A DNA stretch of 64,000 nucleotides from positions 1-64,000 of the forward strand of contig RXJQ01000026.1 in NCBI GenBank assembly GCA_003963115.1, read 5' to 3'. The translations under genes were made by a program, and so were the position numbers. The stretch is from Burkholderiales bacterium. Lineage in GTDB: Bacteria > Pseudomonadota > Gammaproteobacteria > Burkholderiales > Burkholderiaceae_C. This document shows positions 17,691-25,895 of the stretch, piece after piece (the stretch's first letter is position 1; the number at the start of each line of letters is the position of its first letter). The notes beneath the pieces are model-generated. The model was not told the DNA's origin. It saw nothing but the letters and a program-made list of their open reading frames with translations, and did no database searches.

Positions 17691-18779
17691 ATGAAATTTT
17701 CAGCCTTGTCGCGAACGGGTTTCGCGGTGGCTTTGTCTGCTGTTTTGGCTTCGATGGTGGCCCCCACACAGGCCGAGACCCTGGACAACATGTTTGGGAA
17801 TGTGTCGCCTTCTATCCGAGATCGAATGTTTTTTCGGATTAACTATATCCGCGCAAACGTTAAAACCACATCTGGCGACGCGTATGACGTGACTGGGCCT
17901 GTGATTTCGCGAGGGGAAATTGCTAAGCTGGGGACTGGTGGTTCGTATAACTATCCTCGAGCATCGGTTGGTGTCCGGCGTCAATATTCAACGGTCGCGC
18001 CGTTGTTTGATCAGGCTTTGACGGATGACGCCGATGCTGGATGTGAGGCTGAGCGGAATGGCTTGGGTACGCCCTGCGGGATTCGCGCTCGAGGTCAAGC
18101 AATGGTTGGTACGCCGGCTATTAGTCTTGGCTATTATTTTGATGATGATTTGAGTTGGGTGCTGGAGGCATATGTGTTGGCGGCGCCAATGTCAGTTGAT
18201 GTATACGGCGAGGGGAAAAATCAACTCAGCGGTCATAACATTATGAAATTAAAACTGCTTCCCCCGACAGCGGTATTAGGTAAATATTTCGGTGACCGTA
18301 AGGATGCTATTCGTCCATTTCTGGGGGTTGGTGGTTCCTATGCGATATTTTTCGATGTACGAGCTACTGATTATTTGAATACTTATCAAGGTGGTGCTTC
18401 TGCCGGAGACACCACAATTAGTATTAAGAATGTCATGGGGTTTGGGCCATTTGTCGGCTTGAAGGCAGATCTTGATTCGGATTGGCATATGAGTGTCAAT
18501 GTGGGGAAGTTGCGCTACAAAACTGAAGCGACAATTGTGACCAGGAATACAACGATCACAAAAGATTCCTTGGTTTTGCAAGACTTTGGGATCAACGCGC
18601 AAAATGCAATCAGCGCGGGTAATGGAACCATTACACCGAATGGTACAACTTCATTGATGTGCGATTTGGCCGCCGCAAAATATGGCAATAGCACATGCAA
18701 TCAAGGTACATATGTTCGCAAGCAATCAACCGTGCTTGACAACACGCTCTTTATGATTGGTGTTGGGCGCTCTTTTTAA
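17691..18779 (+). CDS. OmpW-like outer-membrane beta-barrel protein
   Basis: The 362-residue product has a signal peptide (MKFSALSRTGFAVALSAVLA...PTQA-E) and a barrel pattern: alternating strands such as TPAISLGYYFDDDLSWVLEA, GKYFGDRKDAIRPFLGVGGSY and GFGPFVGLKADLDSDWHMSV, closing in FMIGVGRSF. The APAISLGYYF / IRPFLGVG motifs match the OmpW family, which forms small pores for hydrophobic compounds, but at 362 residues it is half as long again as usual because of inserted loops (about residues 90-120 and 240-345). GAGGAG precedes the ATG. From about 17.81 kb the DNA becomes clearly AT-rich, unlike the window average. Confidence 0.85.
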   Translation: MKFSALSRTGFAVALSAVLASMVAPTQAETLDNMFGNVSPSIRDRMFFRINYIRANVKTTSGDAYDVTGPVISRGEIAKLGTGGSYNYPRASVGVRRQYSTVAPLFDQALTDDADAGCEAERNGLGTPCGIRARGQAMVGTPAISLGYYFDDDLSWVLEAYVLAAPMSVDVYGEGKNQLSGHNIMKLKLLPPTAVLGKYFGDRKDAIRPFLGVGGSYAIFFDVRATDYLNTYQGGASAGDTTISIKNVMGFGPFVGLKADLDSDWHMSVNVGKLRYKTEATIVTRNTTITKDSLVLQDFGINAQNAISAGNGTITPNGTTSLMCDLAAAKYGNSTCNQGTYVRKQSTVLDNTLFMIGVGRSF

Positions 18780-18825
18780 GAGTCTCTTGCATGTGTGTTA
18801 GATTGCCCTTAAGAGGTTAATTGTG

Positions 18826-19479
18826 ATGAAAAAGATTTTCTTTGCGGGTGTTGTTTGCGCGGTGTCATTCGGTGCTCATGCGCAAGGTTATTTTGGTGTT
18901 ATACGTGCATTAACGAATGTTGGATTTACTTGTGCGCCAGGCGACAGTTGTGAGAGTAAAGGGCAGGCTTGGAAGTTTTACGGTGGAACAAAACTTTCTC
19001 CTGCCCGAACAATAGATTTTGGTGTGGGAAAAATTGATGCAGTGGAGGTTTCGTATTTCCGCACCTCGGCGGCAACTGCTTCTGGCCCAACACAGGTCGA
19101 TGATTTCGATAGCTTTGGGAATATTGTGCAGCGTGATACGACTGCGAAAGTGAAGGCGCAGGTTGACGCAATTGTGTTGGCTGGTGTTGCAAGATTCCCG
19201 ATAGTTGACCAGTTGTCGGCTACGGCCAAGTTGGGCTTGGCGTATGTATCAACAACACTTCGGTCAGAGGTCGACGGGCTATCTTATAACTCGGTGACCC
19301 AGACAAAATTAAGGCCATATGTTGGCTTGGGTGTGGAATACGATATTCCATCCATTTGTACGATTGTGGGTTCTTTTGATATTACTCGAGTGGACGTGTC
19401 TGACTCAAGTAGATATTACTCGGCGCAAGCGAAAGGAAACTTGAAGTTGCTTGGGATTGGTGCACAAAAATCGTTCTGA
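18826..19479 (+). CDS. outer-membrane beta-barrel protein (OmpA-like barrel)
   Basis: The 217-residue protein has a signal peptide (MKKIFFAGVVCAVSFGAHAQ) and an eight-strand barrel pattern ending in LLGIGAQKSF. It resembles the OmpA_membrane/porin-family barrels with GYFGVIRALTNVGFTC at the N-terminus and LRPYVGLGVEYDI before the last strands. It has two cysteines in the first loop (CAPGDSC) that could form a disulfide. The ATG at 18826 follows AAGAGG by nine bases; a GTG three bases earlier is also possible. It follows the OmpW-like gene by 46 bases in the same AT-rich stretch and probably shares its transcript. Confidence 0.82.
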   Translation: MKKIFFAGVVCAVSFGAHAQGYFGVIRALTNVGFTCAPGDSCESKGQAWKFYGGTKLSPARTIDFGVGKIDAVEVSYFRTSAATASGPTQVDDFDSFGNIVQRDTTAKVKAQVDAIVLAGVARFPIVDQLSATAKLGLAYVSTTLRSEVDGLSYNSVTQTKLRPYVGLGVEYDIPSICTIVGSFDITRVDVSDSSRYYSAQAKGNLKLLGIGAQKSF

Positions 19480-19507
19480 TTGAGTTTGCTTGGTTTGGTT
19501 GTTATAG

Positions 19508-20176
19508 CTAATGGTGTTCAATCCCGTGAGTGGTTTTTAACGATGGGGCCGTCGCATTGCGATGGCCTTCTATTTTGTAATCAATGTTAAGTGTAGGGTA
19601 GCGAAAAAGAATTTTATTGATATCTTTTTCGTGTTGTAGGCGAATGAGTTCCGAAAAGAATTCAGCAGAAAACCCAATTGGGTATGTGGTAAATGAATTT
19701 GAACTGGCGTGCACAATGCCAAAGCTATTCAAGCCTTCGGCGATAGCCCATAGTGTTTCTGTGTGGCATATTTTTGAATATGTTGGCAATATTATCCATC
19801 CGCTAGAATTTGCAGTTGACAGCACTCCCGCCATGACTGCGCGCGAAAAATAGTCTCTCTTTTCTTGTATAGGATAAGCTTCATTAGGTAAATCTATTAC
19901 CGAATTTCCAGGCAGGGTTTCTCGGGCGGTGTTGGCAAGTGATCCAGTCGTAACAAAGATTATTCGTAATTGACTATCGAGCCCTAATTTAATGTGTTGA
20001 TTAGGGGCGGCGTAAGTCTCACGGTCAGCGCCTTTGATCGTCAAGTGACTATCTGTATCGGTAGGCCATCCCACAATCAACAAAGTAGGCAATCTGTCCA
20101 TGAGCATTCTCAGTAGTTGAAACAAAGTGTGAGCGCTTTTGCTGCATTGCACCACCGAGGCTTCACTTAAGTGCAT
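19508..20176 (-). CDS. divergent MobA-like NTP-transferase-fold protein
   Basis: The protein has 222 residues and no clear homologue. From residue 100 on, the pattern RAVMAGVLSTANSSGWIILP followed by TLWAIAEGL, then YPIGFSAEFFSELIRL parallels MobA-like nucleotidyltransferases (sLaaGv...GWlvlpaDmPlv...hPvGFg). The N-terminal LAAGxSxRMG nucleotide loop is replaced by LPTLLIVGWPTDTDSHLTIK, and the metal-binding DMP is replaced by TYSK, so catalysis is doubtful. This is inference from motif spacing. A start at the inner ATG near 20104 (MLMDRLPTLL) is possible. The DNA is AT-rich like its convergent neighbours, suggesting acquisition by transfer. Confidence 0.6.
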   Translation of the reverse strand: MHLSEASVVQCSKSAHTLFQLLRMLMDRLPTLLIVGWPTDTDSHLTIKGADRETYAAPNQHIKLGLDSQLRIIFVTTGSLANTARETLPGNSVIDLPNEAYPIQEKRDYFSRAVMAGVLSTANSSGWIILPTYSKICHTETLWAIAEGLNSFGIVHASSNSFTTYPIGFSAEFFSELIRLQHEKDINKILFRYPTLNIDYKIEGHRNATAPSLKTTHGIEHH

Positions 20177-20215
20177 ACCCGTGCGTGGATTTGATCCCTG
20201 TCATTTCAGGTGCGA

Positions 20216-20890
20216 ATGGATCTGACCGATACTTCGAATATGGACAAGACACCGCACGATCTGGCGCAAATGCGCAAAAACTATGAGCAGGCCGAACTCG
20301 ATGAATCGCATGTTCGCCCGCTTCCGATAGATCAGTTTCACCATTGGTTTGACGAGGCAGTCCGGGCCAAGGCCCTGGAGCCCAATGCGATGACCCTGGC
20401 GACCGTGAGCGCCCAAGGTCGTCCGTCCACCCGTGTGCTGTTGCTCAAAGGGGCCGACGAAGCCGGGTTGGTGTGGTTCACCAACTACGAAAGCCGCAAA
20501 GGTCATGATTTGAGCGGCAACCCCCATGCCGCCATGCAGTTCTTCTGGCCTGAGTTGGAGCGTGTGGTGCGGGTGGAGGGGCGCGTCGCGCGCGTGTCAG
20601 ATGCCGAGTCGGACGCTTACTACCGCAGCCGCCCGATCGGGTCGCGTATTGGGGCCTGGGCTTCACCCCAAAGCCAGGTGCTGGCGTCGCGGTCGGAGCT
20701 GGAGGCCGCCTGGAAGGCCCAGCAGGCCAAGTTGGGCGATGACCCATCCAGGCCCGCACATTGGGGCGGTTATCGCCTGGTGCCGGATCACTGGGAGTTC
20801 TGGCAGGGCCGCAGTTCGCGTCTGCACGATCGCATCACCTACGACATGCAGGCAGACGGTAGCTGGCTCATCCAGCGCTTGGCACCTTGA
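20216..20890 (+). CDS. pdxH: pyridoxamine 5'-phosphate oxidase
   Basis: PdxH is the FMN enzyme that oxidises pyridoxine or pyridoxamine 5'-phosphate to pyridoxal 5'-phosphate. The 224-residue product has [24 protein letters not shown]-type FMN-binding residues (split here for length: [16 protein letters not shown]), [15 protein letters not shown], the IGAWASPQS motif and the C-terminal [14 protein letters not shown]. All are canonical. The ATG at 20216 is chosen; the ATG at 20240 would give a shorter tail. Its last 23 bases overlap the convergent msrA. Confidence 0.96.
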   Translation: MDLTDTSNMDKTPHDLAQMRKNYEQAELDESHVRPLPIDQFHHWFDEAVRAKALEPNAMTLATVSAQGRPSTRVLLLKGADEAGLVWFTNYESRKGHDLSGNPHAAMQFFWPELERVVRVEGRVARVSDAESDAYYRSRPIGSRIGAWASPQSQVLASRSELEAAWKAQQAKLGDDPSRPAHWGGYRLVPDHWEFWQGRSSRLHDRITYDMQADGSWLIQRLAP

Positions 20891-21443
20891 GCAGGTCCGC
20901 GAAGGTCTTGCGGAATTTGTCGACCTTGGGGCCGATCACCACGGCGCAGTAGCCTTGCCCTGGGTGGTGCTCGAAGTAGCGCTGGTGGTAGGCCTCGGCC
21001 GGGTGGTAGTTCTCGACAGGCGCCACCTCGGTGACGATGGTGTCCCGGTAGACGCGGCTGGTGGTCAGGTCTTCGATGATGTCGCGTGCCAGCGTGGCCT
21101 GCTGGGCGTTGTGCGTATAGATGGCCGAGCGGTACTGCGTGCCCTCATCGTTGCCCTGCCGGTTGAGCGTGGTCGGGTCGTGGATGGCAAAGAAGACCTC
21201 CAGCAACTGCTGGTAGCTGACCACCTTGGGGTCGAAGCGCACGCGCACGACCTCGGCGTGCCCAGTGTGGCCGCCGCAGACATCTTCATAGGTGGGATTG
21301 GGGTGCTGGCCGTTGCTGTAGCCCGACTCCGCCTCGATGACGCCGTGCAATTGGTTGAAAACCGTTTCGACACACCAGAAGCAGCCACCTCCGAACGTGG
21401 CTTCTTCCCAGGGGCCGATTGGATTGGGGTTTTGTGGGCTCAT
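20868..21443 (-). CDS. msrA: peptide-methionine (S)-S-oxide reductase
   Basis: MsrA repairs oxidised methionine in proteins. The 191-residue product has the catalytic motif GGCFWC (Cys21 nucleophile) and the [23 protein letters not shown] region (in parts: [17 protein letters not shown]). Resolving cysteines near the end include GYCAVV. The gene is convergent with pdxH and the two coding ends share 23 bases. Confidence 0.97.
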   Translation of the reverse strand: MSPQNPNPIGPWEEATFGGGCFWCVETVFNQLHGVIEAESGYSNGQHPNPTYEDVCGGHTGHAEVVRVRFDPKVVSYQQLLEVFFAIHDPTTLNRQGNDEGTQYRSAIYTHNAQQATLARDIIEDLTTSRVYRDTIVTEVAPVENYHPAEAYHQRYFEHHPGQGYCAVVIGPKVDKFRKTFADLLKVPSAG

Positions 21444-21574
21444 CGCTGACTTTCTTCTATTGCGTAGACTGGCACATTATCCAAATGGTGCGGAGCTTGT
21501 GGGTGTCCATGGTCATGTCTGACATGGATCCCGGCAAGGCTTGGCAGTAAGCCTATCGAAATGAGGTGGTCCGG

Positions 21575-22453
21575 ATGGGATATGGGGGAGATTGGGGCGC
21601 TTACAAGCCCATCTTGACGGCGCTGATCTTGCCTCCAGTGCCCTTCTTGGTGTTGATCCTGATTGGCGCGAGGATGATCTTGCCTCGTCGCGGCTGGGGC
21701 TACGCTGTGCTGCTCCTGGGCGTCGTGGGCATCTGGTTCAGCAACTGCCATGTGACGGCGGTCTGGCTGCAAAACCAAGTCTTGAAGCCACCGGGCGCAC
21801 TACTGGGGCCGCAGCAGGCGAGGTTGGAGGGCTTGGGGCGTGCGTATGCACAGCAGCAGGCCGTGGCAAGGCGCGGCCAAGGTCACCCGGCTTCAGTTGT
21901 GCCGCCTGCGGCCATCGTGGCTTTGGGCGGTGGGCGTGAGTCGCTGGCGCCTCAGTACGGTATGTCCGACTTGTCGGCCTATTCTGCTGAGCGTTTGAGG
22001 TACGCGATCTGGCTGGGGCGCCGCACCGGCTTGCCGGTTGGCTTCAGCGGCGGCGTGGGCTGGGGGCAGAAGGGCGAGGTTGGCGCTTCTGAAGCGGAAA
22101 CTGCGGCACGTATTGCGCAGCAGTTCTATGGCGTGAACCTGCGCTGGGTGGAAACCGAATCGGCGGACACCCGCCAGAACGCGGCTTACACGGTCGCGAT
22201 GCTGGCCGAGGAGGGCGTTCCCGAGATCGTGCTGGTGACGGATGCCTTTCATATGCCTCGAGCACAGCGCTTGTTTGACGAGGCCGCCCGCCAGGTGGCG
22301 GTCAAGCATCCTGACTGGCCGACGGTCAAGGTGACGCCCGCGCCCCTGGGCTATTGGCGCCGTGGTGATCTGGATTGGTTGCCGTCTCTGGCTGGCGCCG
22401 TGAACATGCGCCTGGCCCTCAAGGAGTGCATCGGGCTTTTGTCCGGCGTGTGA
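21575..22453 (+). CDS. YdcF family (DUF218) membrane protein
   Basis: The 292-residue protein has two membrane segments (about residues 12-32 and 40-57) and a DUF218/YdcF domain recognised by AAIVALGGGRES, the WLGRRTGLPVGFSGG strand, SADTRQNAAYTVAMLAEEGV and VLVTDAFHMPRAQRLF. Relatives such as ElyC/SanA act in envelope polysaccharide or undecaprenyl carrier metabolism. The start at 21575 follows GAGG by eight bases; a GTG at 21566 is less well placed. The exact role is not known. Confidence 0.86.
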   Translation: MGYGGDWGAYKPILTALILPPVPFLVLILIGARMILPRRGWGYAVLLLGVVGIWFSNCHVTAVWLQNQVLKPPGALLGPQQARLEGLGRAYAQQQAVARRGQGHPASVVPPAAIVALGGGRESLAPQYGMSDLSAYSAERLRYAIWLGRRTGLPVGFSGGVGWGQKGEVGASEAETAARIAQQFYGVNLRWVETESADTRQNAAYTVAMLAEEGVPEIVLVTDAFHMPRAQRLFDEAARQVAVKHPDWPTVKVTPAPLGYWRRGDLDWLPSLAGAVNMRLALKECIGLLSGV

Positions 22454-22490
22454 AGTCGGGCATGTGCGCACGCGACGCTGAAAACAGAAA

Positions 22491-22513
22491 CCCCCGGACG
22501 AAGCCGGGGGTTG
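22491..22513. terminator. nine-pair hairpin, likely terminator for ubiD
   Basis: AACCCCCGG-ACGAAG-CCGGGGGTT is perfect. On the forward strand no T run follows; on the reverse strand it is followed by TTCTGTTTTC, so it suits the convergent ubiD transcript better. Confidence 0.5.
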
Positions 22514-22570
22514 GAGCGGCACGCGGGCCGTCCGAGGAAAGCGCAAAGCTGTCTGTTTGCCACTTCCCAA

Positions 22571-22593
22571 GACGCAGTGACTGCGCCTTTTTT
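22571..22593 (+). terminator. intrinsic terminator downstream of ydcF-like gene
   Basis: GACGCAG-TGA-CTGCGCC with TTTTTT. It lies about 120 bases after the stop of the YdcF-like gene, in a 235-base gap before the end of ubiD that has no ORF. The sequence between the two hairpins may be an independent small transcript or simply a long 3' end. Confidence 0.7.
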
Positions 22594-22688
22594 GGGTGTC
22601 TGCCGGGCAGACGTATGCAGATTAGTTCAAGCTGCCATCAGGTGCAAGCCCATTCGTCGCGAAGGGGAAGACAAGAGGTGGTGACAGT

Positions 22689-24278
22689 TCATGTTTTGCC
22701 CAAAATCTTGCTCACGATGGCGTCCACACGGGCGTTGACGGTGTCGGGCATGACGATGGTGCGACCCCATTCGCGGCTGGTCTCACCCGGCCATTTGTTG
22801 GTGGCGTCCAGCCCCATCTTGCCGCCCAGGCCGCTGACGGGCGAGGCGAAGTCCAGGTAGTCGATGGGCGTGTTCTCGACCAGGGTTGTGTCGCGGGCCG
22901 GGTCCATGCGCGTGGTGATGGCCCAGATCACTTCCTGCCAGTCGCGGATGTTGACATCGTCATCGCAGATCACGATGAACTTCGTGTACATGAACTGGCG
23001 CAGAAAGCTCCACAGGCCGAACATCAGGCGTTTGGCATGGCCGGGGTAGGCCTTCTTCATGCTGATGATGGCCATGCGGTAGCTGCAACCTTCGGGCGGC
23101 AGATAGAAGTCGACGATCTCGGGAAACTGCTTTTGCAGGATGGGCACGAAGACTTCGTTGAGCGCCACGCCAAGAACCGCAGGCTCGTCAGGCGGCTTGC
23201 CCGTGTAGGTGGAGTGGTAGACCGGGTCGGGGCGGTGGGTCAGGCGCTGGACTTCGAAGACGGGGAACCAGTCCTGCTCGTTGTAGTAGCCGGTGTGGTC
23301 GCCAAACGGGCCTTCCAGCGCATGCAGATAGCCGCCGCGCTCCATGAGCGGCACGCCGTGCTCGCTGGTGCCTTGGTAGCCGGCCGGGGCGGTCGGAATA
23401 TGGCCTTCGAGCACGAACTCGGCGCTGGCCGGCACTTGCAGCCAGTGCTCGCCTTCGCCCACCTTGGTGTTGACGACCTCGGTGCGGCTGCCGCGCAGCA
23501 GGCCGGCAAACTGGTATTCGCTCAATGAATCCGGCACGGGGGTGACGGCGCCCAGGATGGTGGCCGGGTCGGCGCCCAGCGCCACGGCGATGGGAAAGGG
23601 CTGGCCTGGGTTGGCGAGCGCGAACTCGCGAAAGTCGAGCGCGCCGCCACGGTGGGCGAGCCAGCGCATGATGAGCTGGCGCTTGCCGATCAGTTGCTGG
23701 CGGTAGATGCCCAGGTTCTGGCGGCGCCTGGGGGTGGGCACGTTTTGCGGCCCGCGCGTGACCACCAGGCCCCAGGTGAGCAGTGGCGCGGCATCGTCCG
23801 GCCAGCAATGCTGGATGGGCAGCTCCGTCAAGTCGATTTCGCTGCCTTCGCGGCTGTGCGCCTGGCAAGGCGCGTTGCGCACGGTGGCGGGCTTCATGTC
23901 CCACAGGGCCTTGGCCATCTGGATCAGCTTGCCAGCGTCTTTCAGGCTGCGGGGCGGCTCGGGTTCCTTGAGGCTGGCCAGGACGCGGCCGATATCACGC
24001 AACTCGCTGACGTCGTCGGCGCCCATGCCCAAAGCCACACGCCGCGGTGTGCCAAACAGGTTGGCCAGGACGGGAATCTTGTAACGATTCACGTTAGAAG
24101 ACCCCCCTATTTGAGGGGGTATCGGGTGCTCAAACCAGAGCGCGGGGCCGCCCGCACGCAGCACCCGATCACTCAGCGCAGTCATCTCCAAATATGTAGA
24201 TACGGGCTCTTGGACGCGTTTGAGCTCGCCTTGGCGCTCCAGGCCGGCCACGAAGTCGCGCAAATCACGGTATTTCAT
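22689..24278 (-). CDS. ubiD: 4-hydroxy-3-polyprenylbenzoate decarboxylase UbiD
   Basis: UbiD removes the carboxyl group of the prenylated 4-hydroxybenzoate ring in ubiquinone synthesis and uses prenylated FMN made by UbiX. The 529-residue product has [19 protein letters not shown] at the start, the cofactor site [16 protein letters not shown] and the E(x)nE region near [14 protein letters not shown]. Compared with E. coli UbiD it has about 14 extra residues at 53-66 ([13 protein letters not shown]) between the FEHP and [11 protein letters not shown] motifs. These are encoded by a CCCCCTCAAATAGGGGG palindrome that recurs elsewhere in the window. The insertion is in frame and lies in a surface loop of the N-terminal domain, so activity is probably kept. 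Confidence 0.95.
   Translation of the reverse strand: MKYRDLRDFVAGLERQGELKRVQEPVSTYLEMTALSDRVLRAGGPALWFEHPIPPQIGGSSNVNRYKIPVLANLFGTPRRVALGMGADDVSELRDIGRVLASLKEPEPPRSLKDAGKLIQMAKALWDMKPATVRNAPCQAHSREGSEIDLTELPIQHCWPDDAAPLLTWGLVVTRGPQNVPTPRRRQNLGIYRQQLIGKRQLIMRWLAHRGGALDFREFALANPGQPFPIAVALGADPATILGAVTPVPDSLSEYQFAGLLRGSRTEVVNTKVGEGEHWLQVPASAEFVLEGHIPTAPAGYQGTSEHGVPLMERGGYLHALEGPFGDHTGYYNEQDWFPVFEVQRLTHRPDPVYHSTYTGKPPDEPAVLGVALNEVFVPILQKQFPEIVDFYLPPEGCSYRMAIISMKKAYPGHAKRLMFGLWSFLRQFMYTKFIVICDDDVNIRDWQEVIWAITTRMDPARDTTLVENTPIDYLDFASPVSGLGGKMGLDATNKWPGETSREWGRTIVMPDTVNARVDAIVSKILGKT
24102..24120. repeat. CCCC(T)CAAA..GGGG palindromic repeat within ubiD
   Basis: On the reverse strand ACCCCCTCAAATAGGGGGG. 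Together with its flanks (GATA before, GTCTTC after) it matches the copy at 14034-14056 before tyrS, and its core matches the copy at 34764-34780. It encodes the in-frame insertion in UbiD. Confidence 0.6.
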
Positions 24279-24311
24279 GTTGTGGGGTTATAAAGAATGT
24301 GTTCTATATGC

Positions 24312-24341
24312 TTGACCGGTTATTTCAGGCCTGCCTAGAAT
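24312..24341 (+). promoter_or_regulatory. sigma-70 promoter of lytic transglycosylase gene
   Basis: TTGACC (24312-24317), 18 bases, TAGAAT (24336-24341): ten of twelve consensus bases. The 316-base gap between ubiD and the next gene holds this promoter and a leader of about 245 nt with two hairpins: CCCGG...CCGGGTTTT near 24357-24383 and CTGCCAG-CC-CTGGCAG near 24412-24427. Confidence 0.65.
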
Positions 24342-24594
24342 CCGCCCCGACGTGCCCGGTTGCGCATTTTTGCCGGGTTTTCCCTTGTGCGCCTCGATAG
24401 GGGTGCAACGCTGCCAGCCCTGGCAGTTCATGGGGTCTGCGGATGTTTGCAGGCCTTGTCGATGGTGATCGAGCCCTGCACCGCTCGCACCGTCGATCCA
24501 AGCCGGGGCCATTATCACTGGCGCTGGGGTGTGGTTGGGCTGGAGGCTTGGATGCCTCGCCCGCCGCACCTGGCGATGTGAGGAAAGGAGAAGC

Positions 24595-25620
24595 ATGACA
24601 GCGTTTGAGTGTGTTGCGGATGGCCAGGAGGCCATGGCAACCGGTGCCGAAGTGTCGGAGCAGTTGCGTGGTGTTGGTCGCGAGGCCAAGGGCCTGCGCT
24701 CGCCCGCCGTGCTGTTCGTGATGGATGTGGCTGAAGGCGTGCGTGTGGTCAGCCACAACGCGCTGGCCATGCTGGGTTTCGTGGCTGTGGTGGGGGCACT
24801 GTTCCTGATGGGGCGTGCCGATGTGCGCTACAGCCTGGAGTCCCAGACCCTGAACTGGCTGATGGAGCGCGCGAACCTGCGGGCCATGGCATCGGGTGAG
24901 GCCGAAGAGGACGGCGATCTGCTGGCCGTGGCCGAGCCAGAGGCTATCCAGCGCGCCACGGCGGCCAATCCCGCCGAATTGAACCGTCAGCAGGCCAATG
25001 TGGCCTATTGGATTTCCAAGCGCTACAACGTGGCACCTGAGCCCATCAGCCGCCTTGTGCAAGAAGCCTGGTCGGTTGGCCACCGTGTGAACCTGGAGCC
25101 CACCCTGGTGCTGGCCGTCATGGCCATCGAGTCGGGCTTCAATCCTTTTGCCCAAAGCCATGTGGGCGCGCAAGGTCTGATGCAGGTGATGACGCGTGTC
25201 CACCACGACAAATACGAGATTTTTGGTGGGCAGAACGCCGCTTTTGATCCGGTGACCAATCTGCGCGTTGGCGTGCAAGTGCTCAAGGACTGCATCCGCA
25301 AGGCCGGCAGCCTGGAAGGTGGCCTCAAGTACTACGTGGGCGCGGCCAATCTGATCGATGACGGCGGCTATGCGGCCAAGGTGCTGGCCGAGCAGGCTTA
25401 TCTGCGCCAGGTGGCCGCGGGTGCCAAGCTGCCCGTGACGGTGACCCTGCCACAAGCGGTGGTGCAGGCTGACGTGCCTGCGGCGCCGTCTGCGGCTGCC
25501 AAAGCTGGCTCGGCTGTGAATGGCCAGAGCGTGCAGCAGCCCATGCCGTCAGCCAGCGAGCCCGTTGCGCCTGCCGCACACCGTGGAGAGCAGGTGGCCC
25601 TGCTGTCCGGCATCCACTGA
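24595..25620 (+). CDS. membrane-bound lytic transglycosylase (SLT domain)
   Basis: The 341-residue protein has one membrane segment (about residues 55-74) and a periplasmic SLT domain at about 160-285: LVLAVMAIESGFNPFAQS with catalytic Glu179, then VGAQGLMQVM and the NLRVGVQVLKDC helix. It cleaves the MurNAc-GlcNAc bond, giving anhydro-muropeptides of the kind recycled by AnmK. The C-terminal 70 residues are Ala/Pro/Val rich and probably disordered. GGAG before the ATG at 24595 sets the start. The gene is monocistronic or leads into the glyA leader. Confidence 0.9.
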   Translation: MTAFECVADGQEAMATGAEVSEQLRGVGREAKGLRSPAVLFVMDVAEGVRVVSHNALAMLGFVAVVGALFLMGRADVRYSLESQTLNWLMERANLRAMASGEAEEDGDLLAVAEPEAIQRATAANPAELNRQQANVAYWISKRYNVAPEPISRLVQEAWSVGHRVNLEPTLVLAVMAIESGFNPFAQSHVGAQGLMQVMTRVHHDKYEIFGGQNAAFDPVTNLRVGVQVLKDCIRKAGSLEGGLKYYVGAANLIDDGGYAAKVLAEQAYLRQVAAGAKLPVTVTLPQAVVQADVPAAPSAAAKAGSAVNGQSVQQPMPSASEPVAPAAHRGEQVALLSGIH

Positions 25621-25689
25621 TTGTTTTCATTTCCCGGAAAAGTGGGCCAGGGCTTGCCAGCTTGCTCGGCAAGGCGAGCCTGAGTCCAT

Positions 25690-25695
25690 TACAAT
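25690..25695 (+). promoter_or_regulatory. -10 box of glyA riboswitch transcript
   Basis: TACAAT, about seven bases before the probable 5' end of the ZTP riboswitch. No strong -35 lies 16-19 bases upstream. Confidence 0.5.
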
Positions 25696-25701
25696 CCGTT
25701 C

Positions 25702-25833
25702 AGCCGCGCAACTGGCGATACACGGTCTGCCGCTTTGTTCATGTGACGAGCGGCCAGGCCTGAGGTGGTGAACCACCGGGAAGCGCGGCCGGTCTTGCCG
25801 TCAAGACTGTGTCAGCCGTTCGCCTGGGCAGCC
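25702..25833 (+). ncRNA. ZTP (ZMP/pfl) riboswitch controlling glyA
   Basis: The conserved parts of the pfl motif are present in order: ACTGGCGATA (25711-25720), the hairpin GAGGTGGTGAACCACCGGGA (25762-25781), AGCG, then after a variable stem the 3' pseudoknot segment CGCCTGGGCAGCC (25821-25833). The RNA senses ZMP/ZTP, the purine intermediates that accumulate when 10-formyl-THF is short. Its target here, glyA, supplies one-carbon units, matching the known class logic. The segment between the aptamer and the glyA start (about 60 nt) lacks a T-rich terminator, so control at translation initiation is likely. Confidence 0.9.
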
Positions 25834-25895
25834 CTCACACTTGGCCATGTTGGCCAATGCTGCGGGTCTTCAACCTAGAAGAGGACTGCCACGTC

